Source: an uncultured Rhodoluna sp.
GTDB taxonomy: Bacteria; Actinomycetota; Actinomycetes; Actinomycetales; Microbacteriaceae
DNA: 9,749 nt
Assembly: GCA_937898095.1 (NCBI GenBank)
Contig: CALDKR010000228.1
Location: 1 to 9,749 of the forward strand
Reading direction: 5' to 3'
In this document: in pieces, positions 5,507 to 9,749 of the stretch
How positions within the stretch are numbered: position 1 is the stretch's first letter
Layout: every line of letters starts with the position of its first letter
Translations under genes and position numbers: made by a program
The notes under the pieces: generated by a model
Seen by the model: only the letters and a program-made list of their open reading frames with translations
Database searches by the model: none
What the model was told of the DNA's origin: nothing

Positions 5507-6379
5507 ATGAACCAGCCCGTCGACCCTATGGTTGACGGGCTTGTTCGTTTCCGGCTCGACCTAGGTTATGACGGCACTAATTTCAACGGGTGGGCAAAAC
5601 AAGATGGCTTGCGCACCGTCGCCGGTCATCTGCTTGAAGTTCTTACCATCATCTATGGCGACGATGCCGATGATTTTGGGTTGCGAGTTGCCGGCCGCAC
5701 CGATGCGGGCGTGCACGCCACCGCTCAAGTTGCCCACATTGACCTGAGCGCCAAGCAACTTAAGCGCCTCGGTCGCGCCGTGGGAATGGTCGGCAAACTT
5801 AATGATTTGCTCGACCCAGATGTTCGGGTTTATTCGGCTGAAATTGCCCCGGCTGGCTTTGATGCCAGATTCTCGGCAACCTATCGACGCTATAGATATC
5901 GAATTGCCGACGGTTTGGCTCAGAAGAACCCACTAAAGGGCAATCACACACTCTGGATAAACCACAAACTCGATGTGAATTTGATGATCGATGCAGCGCC
6001 AGAATTTCTAGGCTTGCAAGACTTCATTTCGTTTTGTCGTCCGCGCGACTTCGGAACGACAATTCGTGAGCTTCGTGAAATCACAGTGAAGCGAAACCCG
6101 CTCGAAGAAAATGTGATCGAAGTTGAACTTATGGCTGACGCCTTTGCTCACAACATGGTGCGTTCGATCGTGGGCGGGCTCAAGGCTGTTGGCGAGGGCA
6201 AGGCCACTCGGGCCGACATCCGGGCGGCGCTTGATGCCAAAAAGCGCGCGGGTTCATACAAGGTTCAGCCTGCTCACGGGCTCACCTTGATTGAAATTGG
6301 CTATCCGGCTGACGATGAATTGGCCAACCAAGCAGCCATCACAAAGAATTTGCGCTCAATTGAAGAAAATAGGGTTTGA
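5507..6379 (+). CDS. truA: tRNA pseudouridine(38-40) synthase TruA
   Basis: 290 residues. TruA converts uridines 38-40 in the anticodon stem-loop of many tRNAs to pseudouridine. Marks are the N-terminal FRLDLGYDGTNFNGWAKQ, the catalytic Asp66 in AGRTDAGVHA, FDARFSATYRRYRYRI, DFISFCRPRD, and the C-terminal HNMVRSIVGGLKAVGEGK, followed by KAGSYKVQPAHGLTLIEI-like sequence. The start is uncertain: ATG 5507 (MNQPVDPM) or ATG 5528 (MVDGLVRF). Neither has a Shine-Dalgarno, and both lie in or beside the strong hairpin 5514-5541. The shorter form is closer to the usual TruA N-terminus. Its stop codon overlaps the -35 box of the rplM promoter. Codon use (TCG, CCG, TTG) differs from the ribosomal genes around it. 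Confidence 0.96.
   Translation: MNQPVDPMVDGLVRFRLDLGYDGTNFNGWAKQDGLRTVAGHLLEVLTIIYGDDADDFGLRVAGRTDAGVHATAQVAHIDLSAKQLKRLGRAVGMVGKLNDLLDPDVRVYSAEIAPAGFDARFSATYRRYRYRIADGLAQKNPLKGNHTLWINHKLDVNLMIDAAPEFLGLQDFISFCRPRDFGTTIRELREITVKRNPLEENVIEVELMADAFAHNMVRSIVGGLKAVGEGKATRADIRAALDAKKRAGSYKVQPAHGLTLIEIGYPADDELANQAAITKNLRSIEENRV
5514..5550 (+). terminator. Terminator-like hairpin over the truA start region
   Basis: AGCCCGTCGACC (5514-5525), loop CTAT and GGTTGACGGGCT (5530-5541) form a 12-bp stem with one G-T wobble, followed by a T-rich tail TTGTTCGTTT. It has the shape of an intrinsic terminator after rplQ but lies within or over the start of truA. A small stem GAGTT/AACTC (5492-5504) precedes it. 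It probably attenuates read-through into truA or hides its start codons. Confidence 0.65.
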
Positions 6380-6405
6380 CCTGCGCGGCAACCACGGTCT
6401 AAAAT
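6376..6405 (+). promoter_or_regulatory. Promoter for rplM-rpsI
   Basis: TTGACC (6376-6381), an 18-base spacer and TAAAAT (6400-6405) make a near-consensus housekeeping sigma promoter. The -35 overlaps the truA TGA stop (6377-6379). The predicted transcription start is about 6411-6413, giving a leader of about 110 bases. Confidence 0.75.
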
Positions 6406-6416
6406 AAATCTTTGGT

Positions 6417-6500
6417 ATTGGCAGTTGTTTATCGGCCAATGTGAAAACTTGAATCCCTTGAAGTTTCTTCTTCTAGTGCGGATTCATTTCAATCCGACAC
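6417..6500 (+). promoter_or_regulatory. Three-hairpin 5' leader of rplM
   Basis: Beginning a few bases after the predicted transcript start: ATTGGC/GCCAAT (6417-6422 with 6435-6440, 12-base loop); AAACTT/AAGTTT (6445-6450 with 6461-6466); and GTGCGGATT paired with AATCCG-A-CAC (6476-6484 with 6491-6500, one bulged A, loop CATTTC). The ribosome binding site AGAAGG (6507-6512) follows. Such an array fits an autoregulatory ribosomal protein leader; rplM leaders that respond to L13 are known in Firmicutes, but homology to those is not claimed. Confidence 0.55.
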
Positions 6501-6521
6501 AGATATAGAAGGCAATTTAAC

Positions 6522-6965
6522 GTGCGTACTTATTCACCAAAGGCTCACGAGCTGAGCAACGAGTGGCTTGTCATCGACGCCACCGACGTAGTTCTCGGTC
6601 GTCTAGCCACCCACGCAGCAGCACTGCTACGCGGAAAGCACAAGCCAACCTTTGCTCCTCACCTGGACAACGGCGACTTCGTAATCATCATCAACGCTGA
6701 CAAGGTGGCCCTAACCGGTTCAAAGCTTCTTCAGAAGAAGGCTTACCGCCACTCAGGTTACCCAGGTGGTCTTACTGCTACTACCTATGCAGAGCTTCTA
6801 GAGAAGTCACCTGAGAAGGCCGTAGAAAAGGCAATCAAGGGCATGCTTCCTCACAACAAGCTAGGCGCAACCCAGCTAACCAAGCTAAAGGTTTACGCGG
6901 GTGCAACCCACCCACACGCTGCACAGCAGCCAAAGCCATTCATCATCGACCAGGTAGCCCAGTAA
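6522..6965 (+). CDS. rplM: 50S ribosomal protein L13
   Basis: 147 residues, usual for L13, an early 50S assembly protein that binds 23S rRNA domain II. The start is GTG 6522 with AGAAGG at 6507-6512. Family segments are RTYSPKAHELSNEWLVIDA, VVLGRLATHAAALLRGKHKP, DFVIIINADKVALTGSK, YRHSGYPGG and the GMLPHNKLG signature near residue 110, with HPHAAQQP near the end. It is first in the rplM-rpsI unit and has its own promoter and structured leader. rpsI follows after ten bases. Confidence 0.98.
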   Translation: MRTYSPKAHELSNEWLVIDATDVVLGRLATHAAALLRGKHKPTFAPHLDNGDFVIIINADKVALTGSKLLQKKAYRHSGYPGGLTATTYAELLEKSPEKAVEKAIKGMLPHNKLGATQLTKLKVYAGATHPHAAQQPKPFIIDQVAQ

Positions 6966-6975
6966 GGACCCCATC

Positions 6976-7473
6976 GTGGCTAAGAACGAGACTCTAGACG
7001 ACGTAGTAGCTCCAGAGAGCTACACCACCGAGACCCCAGCAGCTAAGGCTTCAGCTTCAGCTGCAAAGGCACGTGGTCCACTAACCACTCCTGGCGCTGG
7101 CCTTGGCCGCCGCAAAGAGGCAGTTGCACGTGTGCGCATCATGCCTGGCACCGGAATCATCAAGGTAAACGGTCGCGAATTCGCTGACTACTTTCCGAAC
7201 AAGCTACACCAGCAGCTAATCACTGACCCATTCACTGTTCTTGACCTAAAGGGTTCATACGACGTTATCGCTCGTATCTCTGGTGGCGGCTCAGCAGGTC
7301 AGGCAGGCGCGTTGCGTCTTGGCATCGCTCGTGCACTAAACGAGATCGACCGCGACAACAACCGCGCTTCTCTAAAGAAGGCCGGATTCTTGAAGCGCGA
7401 CGCACGTGTTATCGAGCGCAAGAAGGCTGGTCTAAAGAAGGCCCGCAAGGCTTCACAGTTCTCGAAGCGTTAA
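6976..7473 (+). CDS. rpsI: 30S ribosomal protein S9 with N-terminal extension
   Basis: 165 residues. The S9 core begins near residue 45 (GLGRRKEAVARVRIMPGTG) and includes VNGREFADYF, GGGSAGQAGALRLGIARAL and LKKAGFLKRDARVIERKKAG. The extreme C-terminus is the basic SQFSKR tail whose last Lys-Arg contacts the P-site tRNA anticodon stem. The first ~40 residues are an Ala/Thr/Glu-rich extension absent from E. coli S9 (130 residues); such extensions occur in other actinobacteria. The start is GTG 6976; its AAGGA (6964-6968) overlaps the rplM stop, so the two genes are tightly coupled. Confidence 0.98.
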   Translation: MAKNETLDDVVAPESYTTETPAAKASASAAKARGPLTTPGAGLGRRKEAVARVRIMPGTGIIKVNGREFADYFPNKLHQQLITDPFTVLDLKGSYDVIARISGGGSAGQAGALRLGIARALNEIDRDNNRASLKKAGFLKRDARVIERKKAGLKKARKASQFSKR

Positions 7474-7474
7474 T

Positions 7475-7511
7475 CCGACTCTTCACTGCTTTTCGAGCAT
7501 AGACTCACGAA
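7475..7511 (+). promoter_or_regulatory. Possible leaderless promoter of glmM
   Basis: TAGACT (7500-7505) fits the actinobacterial TANNNT -10 pattern and ends six bases before the glmM ATG at 7512, placing the expected transcription start at the A of the start codon. CCGACT (7475-7480) is a 19-base-spaced weak -35. No Shine-Dalgarno is present, which agrees with leaderless translation. Confidence 0.5.
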
Positions 7512-8858
7512 ATGGCGAGACTCTTTGGCACCGATGGTGTTCGAGGTCTCGCCAATCGTGATTTAACGGTCGAAATTGCACTGCAGTTGGCTCAGGCCGC
7601 TGCGATTGTTCTGGGCGAAGATTCTCGCTCAAAAGGCCTAAAGCCAAAAGCCGTAATTGGCCGTGACCCCCGCATCTCGGGTGAATTTCTTGCAGCTGCA
7701 ATTGCTGCGGGGCTCTCGAGTTCGGGGGTTGATGTTTTTGACGCAGGAGTTCTGCCGACCCCGGCCACAGCATTTTTGACCGCCGACCTTGATGCAGATT
7801 TTGGCGTCATGATCTCGGCATCACACAACCCGGCACCTGACAACGGAATCAAGATTTTTGCCCGTGGTGGTCATAAGTTGCCCGACCACATCGAAGACAA
7901 AATCGAAGCAGCAATGCACGGCGACAAACTTGCACCAATCGGCGTCGAGGTGGGTCACGTCACGCGCTTTGCCGACGCTGAAGACCGATACGTTCTTCAC
8001 CTGCTCCGTTCGATTCCGAATCGCCTAGATGGCCTCAAGGTCGTTGTTGACTGCGCCCATGGCGCTGCTTCGGCTGTTTCACCTCAGGTCTTCGCTGATG
8101 CAGGCGCAAAGGTCGTTGTCATCGGTGCTGACCCTGATGGTCTAAACATCAATCTTGGTTATGGCTCAACGCATTTGACCGCACTTCAGGCGGCGGTGCT
8201 CGAGCACGGTGCTGACTTTGGTGTTGCACACGATGGCGATGCCGATCGCTGCTTGGCTGTTGACGCCCAGGGCAACATCATCGACGGTGATCAGATCATG
8301 GCAATTTTGGCCCTGTCGTTCAAAGAGCGTGGCCAGCTTGCTCGAAACACCCTGGTTGCGACTGTAATGTCGAACCTCGGCTTGAAGACTGCGATGCGCG
8401 AGCACGAAATCGAGATGATTGAGACCAAAGTCGGCGACCGTTATGTTCTCGAAGAGATTCGCGAGGGTGGTTACACCCTTGGTGGCGAACAATCAGGCCA
8501 CGTTATTTTTAGCCAGTATGCAACCACTGGCGATGGCATTCTGACCGGTCTAAAACTGGGAGCTGAAATAAAGCGCACCGGTAAATCGCTGGCCGAGCTG
8601 GCATCAGTTATGAAGGTTTATCCGCAGGTTTTGGTCAATGTGCCAGGAGTTGACAAGTCTCGAGTCGACAGCGACCAGGATGTTCAGGCTGCAGTGCGTG
8701 AAGCCGAGGCCGAACTTCACGGCACCGGGCGAGTGCTGCTTCGCGCCTCGGGCACTGAGCCACTGGTGCGCGTAATGGTTGAGGCAGCCGATGCCGGCAC
8801 GGCGCAGTCATGGGCCGATCGCATTGCACGCGTTGTTGAAAAACGCCTAAGTTTGTAG
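7512..8858 (+). CDS. glmM: Phosphoglucosamine mutase
   Basis: 448 residues, the full family length. The enzyme interconverts glucosamine 6-phosphate and glucosamine 1-phosphate in the cytosol, a step towards UDP-N-acetylglucosamine and peptidoglycan. Marks in order are MARLFGTDGVRG at the N-terminus; the phosphoserine loop ISASHNPAPDNGIK with catalytic Ser104; the magnesium loop DGDADR (Asp241, Asp243, Asp245); the sugar-binding loop GGEQSGH (Glu326, Ser328); and the phosphate-binding loop RASGTEPLVRVMVE (Arg411, Ser413, Thr415). The rplM-rpsI-glmM order is common in actinobacteria. The ATG at 7512 gives the standard N-terminus but lacks a Shine-Dalgarno; a TAGACT box six bases upstream suggests leaderless expression in addition to read-through from rpsI. 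A perfect palindromic terminator follows. Confidence 0.98.
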   Translation: MARLFGTDGVRGLANRDLTVEIALQLAQAAAIVLGEDSRSKGLKPKAVIGRDPRISGEFLAAAIAAGLSSSGVDVFDAGVLPTPATAFLTADLDADFGVMISASHNPAPDNGIKIFARGGHKLPDHIEDKIEAAMHGDKLAPIGVEVGHVTRFADAEDRYVLHLLRSIPNRLDGLKVVVDCAHGAASAVSPQVFADAGAKVVVIGADPDGLNINLGYGSTHLTALQAAVLEHGADFGVAHDGDADRCLAVDAQGNIIDGDQIMAILALSFKERGQLARNTLVATVMSNLGLKTAMREHEIEMIETKVGDRYVLEEIREGGYTLGGEQSGHVIFSQYATTGDGILTGLKLGAEIKRTGKSLAELASVMKVYPQVLVNVPGVDKSRVDSDQDVQAAVREAEAELHGTGRVLLRASGTEPLVRVMVEAADAGTAQSWADRIARVVEKRLSL

Positions 8859-8864
8859 CAATCA

Positions 8865-8904
8865 AATCAAAAGCCGGGTCGAAGCTTCGACCCGGCTTTT
8901 GATT
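8865..8904. terminator. Bidirectional terminator, perfect 40-bp palindrome
   Basis: The 20 bases 8865-8884 are the exact reverse complement of 8885-8904. The GC core AAGCCGGGTCGAAG is flanked by TTTTGATT on each strand, so an intrinsic terminator forms in both directions between the convergent glmM and rhodopsin genes. It lies 6 bases after the glmM stop and 11 bases from the rhodopsin stop. Confidence 0.92.
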
Positions 8905-8915
8905 CTCAAAGTGAT

Positions 8916-9713
8916 TTATGCATCTTTAAATTCGGCCTTGGCGAATTCTGAATCGTCTTCTGCTGACTTGATGCGCGCGATCGAGAAGATGATCAAGCCA
9001 AACAAACACTTAGCCAAAATGTCTGCGATGCTATAGCCAACCTCGCGGGCTACGAACTCGCTTGCATTGAATGGTCCACCTGCCGGAGTTCCCATTGCCA
9101 AGATGAAAGTGATTGGGTAAACGCCCCAGGTTGCAAGAAGCAAGATGCGAAGGGTCTTCACCTTACGCTGCACCGGCTCCGATTGGCGCGAGAGGCTCTT
9201 GCCCAGTTCGATGAAGAGCACATACAAGATGTATAGGAATGGAATAGTCGAGAGCAGACCCCAAACTGAAGGTGCGATGCCCCAGATGTCGAGCTTGGCG
9301 TCACCCGGATAGCCGAGGGCAATCATGGCGGCAGCAGCCGGAACCAAACGGTTGAGAATTGAACTCTGCGCTGATTTAGCAAGTGCCAAAACAGCAACAA
9401 GCTCGACCAACAGCAATGGCACGGTTAGCAGCCAGTCAACATAGCGGTATCCCACGTTGTAGGCATCAGGAACATTGCCAGAGGTTCCGGCAAACGCGTG
9501 GTTGAAATTGTCAAACATTCTGAAGTAGTGATAGGTGGCAATAGCAGTAACGGTTCCAGAAACCATGACTGCCATGCGATAGCGCGGCAGCACGCGTTCG
9601 CGCGCTACAAATAGAAAAACAGAAGTGAAAAGCATTGACGCCAAACCCAGCGACAAGATGTTGTAAACCAAATTGAATTGTCCGTTAGACAAAACTCCAG
9701 ACAAGGTATTCAT
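8916..9713 (-). CDS. Actinorhodopsin, light-driven proton pump
   Basis: 265 residues with seven hydrophobic helices. Retinal would attach to Lys235 in SIADILAKCLFG, with Asp231 one turn before. Helix C reads GYRYVDWLLTVPLLLVEL and gives the DTE pump motif: proton acceptor Asp93, Thr97 and donor Glu104, with Arg90 as the conserved arginine and His62 (TYHYFRMF) as the proteorhodopsin His75 equivalent. Leu101 corresponds to proteorhodopsin position 105, which predicts green absorption. GYPGD and WGLLSTIPFLYIL are xanthorhodopsin/actinorhodopsin-like; Gly152 may be the small helix-E residue that lets an antenna carotenoid approach retinal (inference). The start is at 9713, with GAAAGG at 9725-9720, six bases away. 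The promoter lies at or beyond the window end. No carotenoid or retinal synthesis gene is visible here. Confidence 0.95.
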   Translation of the reverse strand: MNTLSGVLSNGQFNLVYNILSLGLASMLFTSVFLFVARERVLPRYRMAVMVSGTVTAIATYHYFRMFDNFNHAFAGTSGNVPDAYNVGYRYVDWLLTVPLLLVELVAVLALAKSAQSSILNRLVPAAAAMIALGYPGDAKLDIWGIAPSVWGLLSTIPFLYILYVLFIELGKSLSRQSEPVQRKVKTLRILLLATWGVYPITFILAMGTPAGGPFNASEFVAREVGYSIADILAKCLFGLIIFSIARIKSAEDDSEFAKAEFKDA

Positions 9714-9749
9714 TTAAAGCCTTTCAGATAGATGTACTTACTCAAGTCA

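Noticed and set aside
8166..8492. Minus-strand 108-residue ORF inside glmM
   Set aside because: It is antisense to highly conserved glmM motifs and has no ribosome binding site or homology that I recognise.

Overview
The window reads as a chromosomal segment of a high-GC-lineage actinobacterium with an unusually moderate base composition. The best fit is a freshwater or planktonic Microbacteriaceae of the Rhodoluna/Aquiluna (Luna) type. The reasons are: the gene order map - infA - rpmJ - rpsM - rpsK - rpoA - rplQ - truA - rplM - rpsI - glmM; rpsD missing between rpsK and rpoA; Ala/Glu-rich tails on ribosomal proteins; and an actinorhodopsin gene beside the block. The genus is an inference from these traits, not from any database comparison.

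Layout. 1-768 is the 3' part of map (methionine aminopeptidase). 794-2209 holds two abutting accessory genes of visibly more AT-rich composition: a secreted DUF2599-like protein and a small four-helix membrane protein. They sit between map and infA, which are usually neighbours. 2335-5486 is the infA-rpmJ-rpsM-rpsK-rpoA-rplQ translation/transcription block, followed by truA (5507-6379). A second unit, rplM-rpsI (6522-7473), has its own consensus-like promoter over the truA stop codon and a leader with three hairpins. glmM (7512-8858) follows, probably from a leaderless promoter. A perfect 40-bp palindrome (8865-8904) separates glmM from the convergent actinorhodopsin gene (8916-9713, minus strand).

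How the genes work together. Most encode translation machinery (IF-1, L36, S13, S11, L17, L13, S9), the RNA polymerase alpha subunit, tRNA modification (TruA) and N-terminal protein maturation (MAP). GlmM feeds peptidoglycan precursor synthesis. The rhodopsin is a predicted light-driven outward proton pump that would add to the proton-motive force. The coding content is largely conserved. The less ordinary material lies between the genes: several well-formed hairpins, some with GNRA tetraloops, precede or overlap the starts of infA, rpmJ, rpsM, rpoA, truA and rplM. These look like candidate mRNA leaders or attenuators for ribosomal protein control. I see no CRISPR array, tRNA, rRNA, transposase or phage gene.
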